DNA of 64,000 bases from Cymbomonas tetramitiformis (taxonomy: Eukaryota; Chlorophyta; Pyramimonadophyceae; Pyramimonadales; Pyramimonadaceae): positions 51,405 to 115,404 of the forward strand of contig LGRX02033440.1 of the NCBI GenBank assembly GCA_001247695.2. The letters run 5' to 3'. The notes beneath the pieces were generated by a model, which saw nothing but the letters and a program-made list of their open reading frames with translations, was not told the origin of the DNA and searched no databases. The first letter of the stretch is position 1, and every line of letters starts with the position of its first letter. A program made the translations under genes and the position numbers. Below are positions 30,920-41,735 of the stretch, piece after piece.

Positions 30920-33900
30920 TGCTGAAATCTGTATAGGCAGCCCTGACTGGGAGTCCCGGTCAGGCCCCTACGGACAGATCCCTAGGACCAACACTGGACT
31001 GCTGACTGATCTGTAGGTTCGTACTGTGACACACGTTGTGTCACAGGTAGGCTAGACTCCGAGACCGTCCGAGACCGTTCCGGGTATATCTAGCTTAGGG
31101 TTTATTTATCTTATACAGTTTATCCACACGAGTACGGGACTTTCTGATATCTAGTGTACTTGGATATTCCGGTAGGTCGTGGCCCCATCCACGTTTTCAT
31201 TCCACTTGCTATCTTGGCCATGATTGGCTAAGCAGCCGCTTGAAGAGGTGGTGCGCACTTGCGCGTTTGGGTGCGACTAGGATTTGGGACATGGCTTTAC
31301 GGTAGACGTCTTTTTTGCGGCTGCGAGTCATGGGCACCGCGCGTTGCTATTGCTCGGTTTTGGCAATGTTCATTTACGTTATCTTACCTGCCCTGATCCC
31401 GCTGGTTTACGTACTTTGGGCTGGTGTTCCGGACACCTTTGACCACGACGACATTTGCAAGTGCCCCACGCTTGTTTCGCCTCTCCGCACGTTCCGCCGT
31501 TACGCCTGCCCTCCATTTCCGCCACAACACCCAAACGTGCAGCCGCGCATCATCTTTTCTCTGGCTTTCTACAGTATGACAACATCTACACGAGCTCGCA
31601 AGCGCCTATTGAAGGATTCCGATTTGGACGCCTCGATACGGCTTATAGATGCGGTTCGGGACACCCCAACCGCTAGCACCCCGCCTGTGGTGCCCCCTGC
31701 TGCTTCCAGCAACTCCGACGCCGCTGTCGCGTTGCGGAAGCACCTTGTTGACCAGCATGCCGCGGTTGACGTGGTCTACAAGGGGAGATTACATCGGGCT
31801 TGGGCCAAGCAGGGTATCCGCGAGGATATCCTTGGTTCCAAGAAACATCATTATCGTGGTACTGACGACGCGGACCGCCTCTCCGAGCTGGTGGTGCAGC
31901 TTCGTACCGAGTTTCAGTCCGCTGGGCTGGATTTGGCTCCCTTTGACCTCGACGATCCCACCTCTCTGGTTATCGAGAAGGTTAATGGGCTTCTCTACGA
32001 CGTGTTGGCCCTCGTCGTGGAGCGCAACTCCGTGGCGGACACCTGGCTTCGCGGTACGGACTCTTCGGCTGACCGAGATGGACGTCGCGCCCTTATCGAC
32101 ATTATCAAGGGGAGCGTGCCGGCCGCGCTACGTGAGAGCCACCAGCAGGAGCACGCAGCTCTACGTTATCCCGCAGGCGTTGACCCGCAGCCCATCTTGG
32201 CTCGTGAGCAACGTCTGGTGCGGGATAACCGCGCTCCTGACTGGCAGCCCACCGACGAGACCCGCAAGCTGTCGCTCTACAACCGCCTCGACCCGATCTT
32301 CTACGCGGCGGTGAAGGTGCGGTACCCGCTTGCGGGTGACCTCGGCGGGGTGACTCTCCGCTCGCTCCAGGCGCTCGTCGTGGCTATCTTTCAGGCCTGG
32401 GCGCAGTCGGACGATGGGGCGTGGCAGTGCGTGAGAAGCAGACGCTGGGGGCGGGCGGTAAGCCCTCCGCGCTTATCACGTCGTCTGAGTACGCCGTTCT
32501 CCTTGACGAGATCGCCGCCTTGAAGGCGCTCGTGCGGGACAATCGTGCGGTCGCGGTTCAGCGCCAGCAGCAGCCACAACCGCGCGGTAAGCAGCATCCG
32601 CGAGGCCATCGGGTGGGTGTGCACGCGGCACCGCCTGTGGGGTTCGACAGGGACAACATGAAGGCGAAGCCCCTTTGCCACCGTTGCCGCAAGGCGGGCA
32701 AAGGGGACGCCTATCACGCGTACCGCGACTGCCCTCTTGGTGGGCGCCAGCATTCGTCGGCCACGGCAGCGGCCTTCTGCATTCCTATCGAGGAGGAGGA
32801 TGCGGAGGGTCTACACACTCTAGCACTTGTGCAGGTCTTCCAGGAGGCTGCGGATGATGGTCCGGAGGCCTTTGCCCGTGCGGCGTCGGCTTACGGTCCT
32901 CCCGCTGTGCTTTCCGCGGGCGGGATTGGCGGCATCGACGTGTCGGCCTACGGCTTCAGCGTGCCGCCTCCGCCTTCTGGCGGGCCCGACGACGAGGACA
33001 TCTTGCGGCGGCTTGATGCCCTCACCTCTGAGGTTCAGGCCGCCCAAGAAAAGGTACATTACACTCACGCATCCTTTGTTCCTGGGAGTGCGGTTGAGGA
33101 GCATGCGTCGGCTCTGGTGTGTGGCCCTGCCGCTGCGGCGGGGATCACACCGGAGGGGCAGGTTCCGGCAGGTGGTGCGGCGGCATCGGCGTCCGCCGTG
33201 CCGGCCCCTGCTATGCCTGTTTCGCAGGTGAAGGATGTACAGCCCGCGCCAACTCAATCGGCGCGGGTAACCACCACGGAGGCGACATGCGGTGAGTTCG
33301 GAGGCTTCGTGCAGACGGTGAATCACGCCGCCGTCCACCCGTCTGACCTGACAGGCTATGACACGGACGACTACGAGGATTTCGCCGACGGTACTTTCGC
33401 GGTGAAGCCGCGAGCTCCGGCCGGTGCTATCGGGTGCGGTGTGCCGCCTTTCGGCTTTGGCACGCCGGCAATCGGCGCTCTCGCCATGCTTTCTCTCTTG
33501 TGCATTTCTTTTGCAGGTGTAGCTGTTTCGGCATCCACAGCTTCTGCTGTGTCGGCATGTGCACCGGCTACGGAGGTGCCTTCGCCTGGTGGTGATCTCG
33601 ATTGGGAGGCTACGTCATTTTACTCTACGAATGATTTTGTTGATTCTGTGGACCCGGCTCAGGGTCTCTTGTTGGCTCACGATGTGCCGCCGCTTCAGCC
33701 GCCCGAGCCTCCTGACAGCTGACACTTTGAGCCTGCTAGCGTTTCAGGATTTAGCTCAAGCGGATTTGGGCTTCGGCATGGCATTTTATTACGGTATGGC
33801 ATTACATGAGAGCGGACCTTCGGATGTGGAGCACTACTACGGTGCTGGCTACTTTACTTCCTATTATGGGATGGACTTCCGTGAGGCCACCGCTGACTAC

Positions 33901-34502
33901 TTTGGTACTGTCGATTGACTTCTTGCTCACTCTGGAGGCACACCAACATGGTGGTGTGCAGAACCCCTGTGACCTCAAAGACTTCTTCAATCTGGTTTAT
34001 GGTTTTACTTTGACACCTTTGAAATCTTCAATTTGACTTGCTGACACAGAGCCTTTCAGTAGTTTAGCAGGACCTTAATTGCCTGTGAGTTTCTGCTCTT
34101 GTGCTAGCTAGAGGGTTCTAATTTGTGTACCAGAATTGCACAGTTAGATTAGTAGTTAGGCCTTGTCACCCTGGCTCCTGCCCTAACACTTACAGCTTTA
34201 CATTTTCTGACTCTCCTAGCCAGTCACCACCCACAGTGCTGGGGTGGTGTGCTGAAATCTGTATAGGCAGCCCTGACTGGGAGTCCCGGTCAGGCCCCTA
34301 TGACAGATCCCTAGGACCAACACTGGACTGCTGACTGATCTGTAGGTTCGTACTGTGACACACGCTGTGTCACAGGTAGGCTAGACTCCGAGACCGTCGA
34401 GACCGTTCCGGGTATATCTAGCTTAGGGTTTATTTATCTTATACAGTTTATCCACACGAGTACGGGACTTTCTGATATCTAGTGTACTTGGATATTCCGG
34501 TA
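30920..34502 (+). mobile_element. LTR element A, gag-only, target duplication ATGTT
   Basis: LTRs 30920-31174 (255 bp) and 34250-34502 (253 bp) start TGCTGAAATCTG and end GATATTCCGGTA. They differ by two small indels and about two substitutions. The left duplication ATGTT is at 30915-30919; the right copy was displaced to 41079-41083 because element B inserted at the LTR edge. After the 5' LTR comes GGTCGTGGCCCCATCC. Each LTR contains GTGACACACG-TGTGTCAC, an inverted repeat. Confidence 0.92.
31576..33722 (+). pseudogene. gag-like gene of element A, one frameshift
   Basis: ATG 31576 (MTTSTRARKRLLKDSDLDAS) opens the first frame. It contains RLSELVVQLRTEFQSAGLDL and DPTSLVIEKVNGLLYDVLAL and stops at 32523. 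The continuation is in the -1 frame from about 32421 (VREKQTLGAGGKPSAL) to 33722, and includes the knuckle CHRCRKAGKGDAYHAYRDC (CX2CX9HX4C). Loss of one G in the GGGG run at 32415-32419 would explain the shift. An in-frame ATG further upstream (31330) adds a hydrophobic stretch and is less likely to be the start. A third open frame, 33559-33918, rich in YYG motifs, may be a further shifted C-terminus. Confidence 0.7.
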
Positions 34503-34942
34503 ATGCTGGACTTTAGGTTCAGGGTTATTATTATGGGCTCTGATAGCCCCTAGCCTGACCTGTCTCTGATCGGAACCGTGACTCCGCTAGTAGCTAGGAT
34601 GACAGTACAGTAGTACTGTACTGTCAGTCATCACTTCGTATTATCCGGGTTTCCGAGATGCATGATAAAAGCACTCGGCCGGACTGCTTATGGGAGCTTA
34701 GCCAGTTTGTTTTACCGAGCGGAACACCTGTTCTCGCAGGTTATGCGCGTCACCACTTCCCTAGTAATTCTGATGGCACAGCGCCTAGCTGTTGCCATGT
34801 TTGGCTAAGTTTTGACACAGAGATGGGGTGGGCGCCCCCTTAGGCAGTAGTTGACCTTTTCGCGGTATGGCCTATCCTTGAAGTGGAGATCAGTTTGAGG
34901 CAATTTTCGGCAGCAGTATCGTCGCTCGCTATGGCTTCTTTT

Positions 34943-37900
34943 TGCTGGACTTCGGGTTTAGGCTTAGTTATTATGGGCTCTGACTAGCCCCTAGCCTGAC
35001 CCTGCTTCCGTCTCGTGTCCGTGACATCCTAGCACTGTACTGTACAGTAGTACAGTACAATAGTACAGTCATCGTTTCACTGTCTGGGTTTCCGAGAGCA
35101 TAAAGCTTCGGCCAGACACAAGTTAGATGATTATCAGTTTGTCTCCTAGCGAGCTTAGCCGGACAGCGTATCTGTCTTCCTCGCAGGTTATAGGCCGCAC
35201 CGGCTTTCCGGTGATTCTGATGATGGCACAGCGCCTTGCTGTTGCCATGTTCGGCTAAGTAGGACGTAGGAGGGGTTGAGCGCCCACTTGGGCGGTGGTG
35301 AATTACTCTTACGGTATGGCCTTTTGACTTGGCAGTGATGGCGGCACGCATTGTGCTCGCCTTCGCTGCGCAGGAGATCAGTTAGTGACAGATTATTTTT
35401 ATTTTACGGAAGCATCGTCGCAGCGAGAGTTAATCTGTTTCGTGCGCCGCTGGCTCCGGCGAGGTCGTTCCACACGTGACTGATTTTGGCCGCTCTCATG
35501 GTTTCGCTTACGACCTGTGGATTTTGATCTGTCAGCTGAGGCTTCTGCAAACTATCTGGCCGCTGTAAGCGTTCTTCCACCATCTCCCTGTTTAGCTCAA
35601 CCTTCTCCCCTGTCTCTCTCAATCATGGTTACCACAACAAATAGATCGACGCGGTCTCGCGTCCGTAGATTAGAAACGATTTTTGATGACGTCGGTGCGC
35701 GGCACGCTGCGACTCCACACACGCCGCAGCTGCCAGCTCCGACCACCGCAGCTGCGAGAGAGATTTTGGACAAATGTAAGCAGTTGGTTCGTGACAGTTT
35801 CGACAGGAAAGTTGCAAAAACCGTTGCCACTAAGATTCTAGGCGACAAATCGGAGCGCTTTGCGGGAACAGAGGCAGACGCTGTGGACATTTTTTCACAA
35901 TTGATGCATGAGCTTCGCACACAGTTTGTGCTCCAGTCATCGGCGTTTGCTTCCCTGTTTGACTTGACTGACATGGCGGTTGAGGCTAGGCATGAGGCAA
36001 ATGAGTTATTGCTCTCGGCTCTGACATTTCTGGCTCGCCCTGGCTCACCTGCCCGTGACTGGCTTGAGGCCTCTGGGTCCGACGTTCCTGGAGATGGCAA
36101 GCGCGCTGCCCTTGAGGTGGTGCGCATGCTCCAGGAGCGCTCGGAACCCTTTGACTCTTTTGAGTTGCTGCTGGCGGTTCGCATCCCCAGCAGCAAAGAT
36201 CCTGACCGTGGCATCCGCGAGTTCAATGGCCTGTTGAGGGACGTTCAGCGTTCCCACAACTTGCCAGAGGACGCGGTGAAGCGGCAGTTTCTGAAGGCTC
36301 TCGGCGATTCGTGGCTATACCGTGATTTGGCTAACTCTCTGGCTCGGGCTGACCAGCGGCAGGGCGTGTCTCTCCTGACTATTCAGGCTCGTGTGCGGGA
36401 GCAGTTCCGCCACGGCCTGAAAGTCTCTGACGCCCCTGTCTCTGCTCTGTCATTCGGCGATGGCGCGTCTGACCTGGCTGCGGCGTTGTCCAGTCTGCAG
36501 AAGCAGCTGGAGCGCATGCAACAGGACATTCGTGACCTGAAGCGGCAGAAGCGGGAAGGGCCTCCGCCTGCGGGCAAGCACCTTACCCGCTCTGCTGCTA
36601 AGCATCATCGTGCTGGTGTTAAGCCACTTGGCACCGCTCCTCCTGTCTCATTTGACAAGAAGAGTGGTGCCTTCGTGCCCCACTGCCAGAATGCGGTGTG
36701 TGCCAAAAGTGGTTTGAAGCACTGGCATGCTGAATGCCCCAACGGCGGTCTTCACTCTGCCCACTATTGTAGTGCGGTTGAAGACTACGAGACTGACTGC
36801 TTGGCTGTGCGTTTCCAGCGTTTCTATGACGCGGGGGATGAGCACGCCTTCGAGTCGCTCTGCACGATGGAGGGTCGCCCAGAGGTGTGCGAGCTGTCGG
36901 CGCATTCTTTTGTGACGGCTGAGCCCACGTCTCTGCGGCACTTCCAGGATGCGGCGGCTTCCGCTCAGGATGCGGCAGCTGACGATGACGGCGTGGCTCA
37001 CTTTCCTCTGGTCACATTCCACTCGGGTGCGCGGGGCTCGATTCCGCCACCGCCTGCGGTTCGGGATCCCTCTGCACTCGTGGCTGGTGGTGTGCCTACG
37101 GCTCATGGCCCACCAGTGGCTATCCCTGGCTCTCTCGGCTTGCCTGGTTCTGTCCCATCGCTCCAGCTTGGCGACTCTGCACCGGCTCCGCTGTTTGCTG
37201 GCATGACGATTGAGACTTCTGACATTGGCTCTGATGTCTCTGACAACGACCAAGGCTCTGACAATGACTCTGACGGCGGGCAGCAAGTGGCTTTTGACTC
37301 CTTCGGCACTCTTGAGCATGACTCTGACAGGGGGGCATCGCCACTAGCAGCTCCGGTGTACCGTCCGCGGGCGCCGCCGAGTTTTCTCCGGTGTGCTTTG
37401 ATGTCCTCGATGCTCTGCTGTTCTCTACTGGCCAGTGCTACGGCGTCTCTGGTTGCCGTGGGCGGTGGTGACAGGGGCCTGGTTGAGCCCGGAGTCACCG
37501 TCCATCGGTCTACTGGAGGTATATTTGCTTCGGATCCGCCACTTGGCTCTCTGGACATCCGTGATTGGCCGCCTGACGATCGAGTTCTTTCATCTCTTTC
37601 TTCGATGTTCAAACTGCCATGGGAATCTGCTTGTATGAATTCTTCAGTTGGTTTACTTTCTGCTGTGGAACCGCCTTGCCCACTTGGGCCTGGTGGTGCT
37701 CAATTTCAAAAGGACAGTCTGCAATTCACTTCGGGATTACTCTGTGTTTACATCCCAACCGCTGAACTCAGCTCTGCTGACCAGCTTCAAAGTGGCTGAG
37801 TTTCTAGTCAATCATCCTGGCAGCTTGATTAGCTTTAGCCCAGTAGTGGGATGACCGGGTCAAGACCCCGGCACCCAGCTAGAAGTGATCGGTTTCCACC

Positions 37901-38230
37901 GAGCTGCACGTAGGTGTTTGTTTATTATAATCACGTGGCTGTATACCCTGTACCTGCCTTGCTAGGTAGTCACACCCACGGGTGGTGTGCTGGACTTCGG
38001 GTTTAGGCTTAGTTATTATGGGCTCTGACTAGCCCCTAGCCTGACCCTGCTTCCGTCTCGTGTCCGTGACATCCTAGCACTGTACTGTACAGTAGTACAG
38101 TACAGTAGTACAGTCATCGTTTCACTGTCTGGGTTTCCGAGAGCATAAAGCTTCGGCCAGACACAAGTTAGATGATTATCAGTTTGTCTCCTAGCGAGCT
38201 TAGCCGGACAGCGTATCTGTCTTCCTCGCA
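34943..38230 (+). mobile_element. LTR element C, gag-only, nested in B, target duplication CTTTT
   Basis: LTRs 34943-35185 and 37988-38230 (243 bp each) differ at a single base and are flanked by CTTTT (34938-34942 and 38231-38235). They start TGCTGGACTTCGGG and end CTTCCTCGCA. They are related to B's LTRs (shared start, ATTATGGGCTCTGA, GCCCCTAGCCTGACC, TACAGTAGTAC palindrome). The primer-binding site region is GGTTATAGGCCGCACC. Confidence 0.95.
35625..37799 (+). CDS. gag-like protein of element C, about 724 aa, intact
   Basis: ATG 35625 gives MVTTTNRSTRSRVRRLETIF; an earlier in-frame start at 35517 has no support. The capsid-like region includes KTVATKILGDKSERF, SPARDWLEASGSDVPGDGKR, LPEDAVKRQFLKAL and SLLTIQARVREQFRHGL. 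A coiled coil (LQKQLERMQQDIRDLKRQK) precedes the knuckle CQNAVCAKSGLKHWHAEC. The C-terminal third is acidic and repetitive (SDIGSDVSDNDQGSDNDSD) and then hydrophobic (LMSSMLCCSLLASATASLVA), a possible membrane segment. No pol follows before the 3' LTR. It is the best-preserved member, matching C's youngest LTR pair. Confidence 0.75.
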   Translation: MVTTTNRSTRSRVRRLETIFDDVGARHAATPHTPQLPAPTTAAAREILDKCKQLVRDSFDRKVAKTVATKILGDKSERFAGTEADAVDIFSQLMHELRTQFVLQSSAFASLFDLTDMAVEARHEANELLLSALTFLARPGSPARDWLEASGSDVPGDGKRAALEVVRMLQERSEPFDSFELLLAVRIPSSKDPDRGIREFNGLLRDVQRSHNLPEDAVKRQFLKALGDSWLYRDLANSLARADQRQGVSLLTIQARVREQFRHGLKVSDAPVSALSFGDGASDLAAALSSLQKQLERMQQDIRDLKRQKREGPPPAGKHLTRSAAKHHRAGVKPLGTAPPVSFDKKSGAFVPHCQNAVCAKSGLKHWHAECPNGGLHSAHYCSAVEDYETDCLAVRFQRFYDAGDEHAFESLCTMEGRPEVCELSAHSFVTAEPTSLRHFQDAAASAQDAAADDDGVAHFPLVTFHSGARGSIPPPPAVRDPSALVAGGVPTAHGPPVAIPGSLGLPGSVPSLQLGDSAPAPLFAGMTIETSDIGSDVSDNDQGSDNDSDGGQQVAFDSFGTLEHDSDRGASPLAAPVYRPRAPPSFLRCALMSSMLCCSLLASATASLVAVGGGDRGLVEPGVTVHRSTGGIFASDPPLGSLDIRDWPPDDRVLSSLSSMFKLPWESACMNSSVGLLSAVEPPCPLGPGGAQFQKDSLQFTSGLLCVYIPTAELSSADQLQSG

Positions 38231-38463
38231 CTTTTTACGTTTCACCTGGCCGGTGGAGAGGGCATTCCGCGTATTGTGGGTCGCAACCACTTTTAGCCAA
38301 TCGGCTCATGACCTGTTTGATGTTGTTCTTATTGCTGAGGCTTCTGCAGGAATTGGCCGCTGCGTCCACTGATCTCTCTACTGCCGACACACTAGCTCAC
38401 GCTCCCCATCTCACCGTCATTTTATTTGGAAATGTATACCCCGCAAAGGCCACGTACAGATCT

Positions 38464-38599
38464 GATGACATAGCGCTGAGGCGTAGGGCGCTATGTGTTG
38501 GACTTGCACCTTGAGCGCGCAGGTTCAAGTCCCGTCTGGGTCTCGTCGGGAGGTTGTTGCCCGATATAATTATATTGTCTGATCAACAATATAATTATC
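38464..38599 (+). other. two hairpins and a tRNA B-box-like sequence inside element B
   Basis: A 9-bp inverted repeat, ACATAGCGC ... GCGCTATGT (38468-38496), is followed by GGTTCAAGTCCC (38522), close to the B-box of tRNA genes. A perfect 13-bp hairpin, ATAATTATATTGT ... ACAATATAATTAT (38565-38597), comes next. The acceptor stem does not pair, so it is not a functional tRNA gene. It may be a tRNA-derived SINE scrap. Confidence 0.35.
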
Positions 38600-38627
38600 C
38601 TGGAAGCATTTCGGTGTTTCCAGCAGG

Positions 38628-40657
38628 TTACGGAAAGACTCTTTCGACGATGTTCAGTGCGCGAAGACAGCAGCAACTAAGGTTCTGGGAGACAAAACGG
38701 CAAAATTTCATGGCAGTGAATCGTCGGCTTCGGACATTTTTTCACAGCTGATCTCCGAAATTCAGCAGCTTTTCACGCTGCAGTCACAGGCAATTGCACC
38801 CCTGTTTGAGCTGTCTGCTGCTGATGTCCCTGTCATGCCTGCTGCCAATGAGCTCCTGTACTCTGTGCTGTTGCTGCTGACTGCGCCAGGGTCTCCTGCC
38901 CGTAATTGGGTAGAGGCTTCTGGAGCCGATGTTCCTGCTGATGGCAAACGTGCCACCCTCGAGGTGGTGCGTATGCTTGCTGATGATTCGACTCCATTCG
39001 AGTCTTTGACTGAGCTGCTTGAGGTGCGAATCTCGGATGAACATGACCCTGACTCTGGCATTCGTCTTTTTAACAGTTGTCTTCGGGATGCACAGCGTCT
39101 GCAGACGCTGCCCGAAGACGCTGTTAAAAGGCAATTCCTCTCTGCCCTGTCTGGACCGGCTTACGCCACGCTGGTTGACTCGTTTGCTCGAGCTGACCAG
39201 CGTGCGGCTGTGAGTCTGCTCACCCTGCAGGCGCGCGTGCGCGAGCAATACCGCTGCGGGCGGCTCTCGGGCAAGCGCACTGCGGGGCGGCCCATGTATG
39301 TTGCATCTTGCACCACTGACACTGGCCTGGCTTCGGCCATTGATCGGCTCAGTGCTCAGTTGGTCAAGTTGCAGCGGGATGTGGATTCCCTTAAGAGGGG
39401 TGGCTCCAAGCCGCCCCCTGGGAAACACACTCCGCGCAACTTCCACCGACCTGGAGTGCAACCGCTTGCTCACTCCGCCTCTCCGGAGGTGGCTTTTGAC
39501 AAGCGGTCTGGCACCTTTGTCCCAGCGTGCAGGCACGAGAAGTGCCGCGCCGTTGGGTCAAAGCATTGGCTGAGTGAGTGTCCTCACAAGGACACTCACC
39601 CGCTGTCCATCTCGGCATCCTACTGCCAGGCCGTCGAGTCTTATGACTCCGACGTGCTTGCTCTTCGTTTTCAGCGGTACTATGACGCTGGGGATGAGGG
39701 GTCCATGGAGCACTTGTGTGCTCTCGTGGGGCAACCTGAAATCTGTGAGCTGTCTGCGCATTCCTTTGCTCCAGAGCCTACGGCTCTGCAGCAGTTCAAG
39801 GATGCTGCTGCCTCTGCTGAGTCTGCACCTGCTGAGCATCTTTCCATTGGCCGTGTTGCATTTGCTGAGGTCAGCGGTCCGCTTGCTGGTGGTGTCGCTG
39901 AGCCGACCACTGCCAAGCAGCTGCTGCCGAAGGCCTCTGCACCTGTGCATGATGAGCCGGTTGACTTGCGTGAAGTCAACCGTGCCGCCTTTGTGCCGCC
40001 GTCTGCCTCTCTGGCGCTCGGCCCGATGGCTCCTGCTGACAGTTCATTCAAAACATTCAACACTGTCCACCCTGACTGGTTTGACGTTGACCCTGAGCCT
40101 GTTGAGGTGTGTGACTCCGATGATGATGGGGAGGGCTCCGACTACCCTCCCGGTGTCTGCCTGACTGAAATTGAGGGGGGTGCACCGCCGACGGCTGCGG
40201 CATTTCGGCGCGGTTCGGAGTTCCCAGAGGCTCCAGGCCATTTGGCATCGGTGAATTTGCGCTCACTCTTTTCATGGTGGCTACGTTTCTATTCAGTGCT
40301 ACGGCGATGCCGACCCTCGTGGTCGGCGGTGGTGTCAGGGGCCTGGTTGAGCCCGGAGCCACCTACGGCTACGGTACAGTTCATCCCGGTGATGCATTAC
40401 TGGATTCTCTTTGCCCGCCTGTGGTTACTGCTGGTTCGTCATTGCCGTCGCGGGATGTGGCACAGTTCTTTTCTCAATCGACCTCAGCGGCTTTGCAATC
40501 TGATGATTTTGCCACTCCACTTTGGGATCCGCCTGACCCACTTGGGTCTGGTGGTGTCAACAATCATGGTGTCTCATCTCAACTTACTTCGGATGTCTTC
40601 CTGCCTTGGGATCCATCAGCTGAACTCGGCTATGCCGACCGGCTTTACAGTGGCTGA
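38628..40657 (+). pseudogene. gag-like gene of element B, 5' end disrupted
   Basis: Related to C's gag throughout: KTAATKVLGDKTAKF, SPARNWVEASGADVPADGKR, LPEDAVKRQFLSAL, SLLTLQARVREQYRCG, and the knuckle CRHEKCRAVGSKHWLSEC. The main frame runs from about 38628 to 40691; another frame from 40274 to 40657 aligns better with the C-terminal part of C's protein, implying a shift near 40.27 kb. No ATG matches C's start: the segment 38455-38630 has been replaced by unrelated hairpin-rich DNA, so this copy is probably dead. Confidence 0.7.
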
Positions 40658-41078
40658 GTCTGCTTATTTCAAACCCTGGAGGTGTGATTAGCCTTAGCCG
40701 CAGTGGTGGGTTGTGCCGGGACAAGTCCCCGGGCACCCAGCTAGAAGTATATCTGTTTCCAGGAAATTGCTGTTTGTTATCTGTTTAGTTAGCTCCGCTT
40801 GCCTAGCCCTATTGGCTACAGTCACAGCTCCGGGTGGTGTGCTGGACTTTAGGTTCAGGGTTATTATTATGGGCTCTGATAGCCCCTAGCCTGACCCGTC
40901 TCTGATCGGAACCGTGACTCCGCTAGTAGCTAGGATGACAGTACAGTAGTACTGTACTGTCAGTCATCACTTCGTATTATCCGGGTTTCCGAGATGCATG
41001 ATAAAAGCACTCGGCCGGACTGTTTATGGGAGCTTAGCCAGTTTGTTTTACCGAGCGGAACACCTGTTCTCGCAGGTA

Positions 41079-41735
41079 ATGTTCACTAAGAGGTGCTATA
41101 AAGAACAGGCTTGGGTATATGCTTTCCCTATTTTTTCCGGGCACAAAACGGTGGTCGCAAAAGAAACCAACCTGAAAATTTTGGTGACCATTTGTTACAT
41201 GATAAGCTAGTGCAAGGCAAATGAAAAAAGTGATTCTGGAGCTTATTTTAACTACGATATTTTTTGCCCCGAACGGACCGTACCTAAAGTTTACCACCTG
41301 AAATTCGGTGGGGTGATTAAGAGTAGCCCGCGTTAAGTTATCGGACTGCAGAATAGTTTTGGCACTTTGCCACCACGGTTTGGGGGTAGGAAGATTGCAA
41401 CTGCTGATTGCTTTGTAGCGGGTAGCTTTGCAGTTCAGAGGCAAGTTGACACCGTTTAAAATAGCTTTCCGCTTATGTGTTGATCGCGGTACAGTGTAGG
41501 GCTTCAGTTTCACATACAGGTTAAATTTCAAGTCCAGAAGTGGCAAGTTTTGAGTGGCAAAGAGGGTGACAATCTGAAATTTAAGGTTCACCCAACTCAA
41601 AGAGGTGCTTATGATGACACACGTGAATTTCAAGGAAGCCGGTTCAAAAGGTTTGGGGTGACTTAACGGTGCCGTGAAAGATGCGAGGATGACAAGAAGC
41701 AGACATAGTGAAATTAAGCTTTCTGAGAAAGTCAA
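41079..41735 (-). pseudogene. LINE 5' coding segment, upstream half
   Basis: Open frame with KLKPYTVPRSTHKRKAI, PKPWWQSAKTILQSDN and HPTEFQVVNFRYGPFG. It is interrupted by element A exactly after SEH at 41079. Function unknown; its continuity across the insertion shows that it belongs to the host LINE. To its left (plus-strand right), 41700-41900 carries a tandem duplication of about 132 bp centred on AAAATTACCAGCCAAAAGAA. Confidence 0.55.

Larger units (their letters stand above)
34504..41074 (+). mobile_element. LTR element B, gag-only, target duplication GGTAA
   Basis: LTRs 34504-34738 and 40840-41074 (235 bp each) begin TGCTGGACTTTAGG, end TTCTCGCA, and differ at two sites. The duplication GGTAA lies at 34499-34503 and 41075-41079; its first four bases are the last four of element A's 3' LTR, so B inserted precisely at A's edge. 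A long palindrome, GACAGTACAGTAGTACTGTA-CTGTC, lies in each LTR. The primer-binding site would be GGTTATGCGCGTCACC. Confidence 0.93.
23460..41735 (-). mobile_element. non-LTR (LINE-type) retroelement split by nested LTR elements
   Basis: The minus-strand reading order is: a 5' coding part (41735-41079, continuing at 30914), a pre-RT part (30315-29602), RT (29648-27800), a C-terminal part (27887-27567) and the RNase H part (24968-23460). Element D interrupts it between 27555 and 24969, and element A plus its nested guests between 41078 and 30920. Removing D or A with one 5-bp duplication brings host sequence back together; at A the reading frame continues across the joint. The 3' end is missing: homology to the copy at 15.9-17.8 kb stops at the first Cys-Pro of the zinc knuckle, next to the transposase gene. 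Frameshifts make it inactive. Confidence 0.8.

Noticed and set aside
31330..31575. Signal peptide or membrane N-terminus on element A gag
   Set aside because: The upstream in-frame ATG adds a hydrophobic stretch absent from related gags; the start at 31576 matches them better.
32409..32430. Programmed -1 frameshift in element A gag
   Set aside because: No slippery heptamer is visible; loss of one G in a G run explains it more simply.
36648..37612. Minus frames of 223 and 169 codons opposite element C gag
   Set aside because: Antisense shadows of the gag frame.
38464..38545. tRNA gene
   Set aside because: The B-box-like GGTTCAAGTCC is present, but the acceptor stem does not pair and the T-stem has a mismatch.
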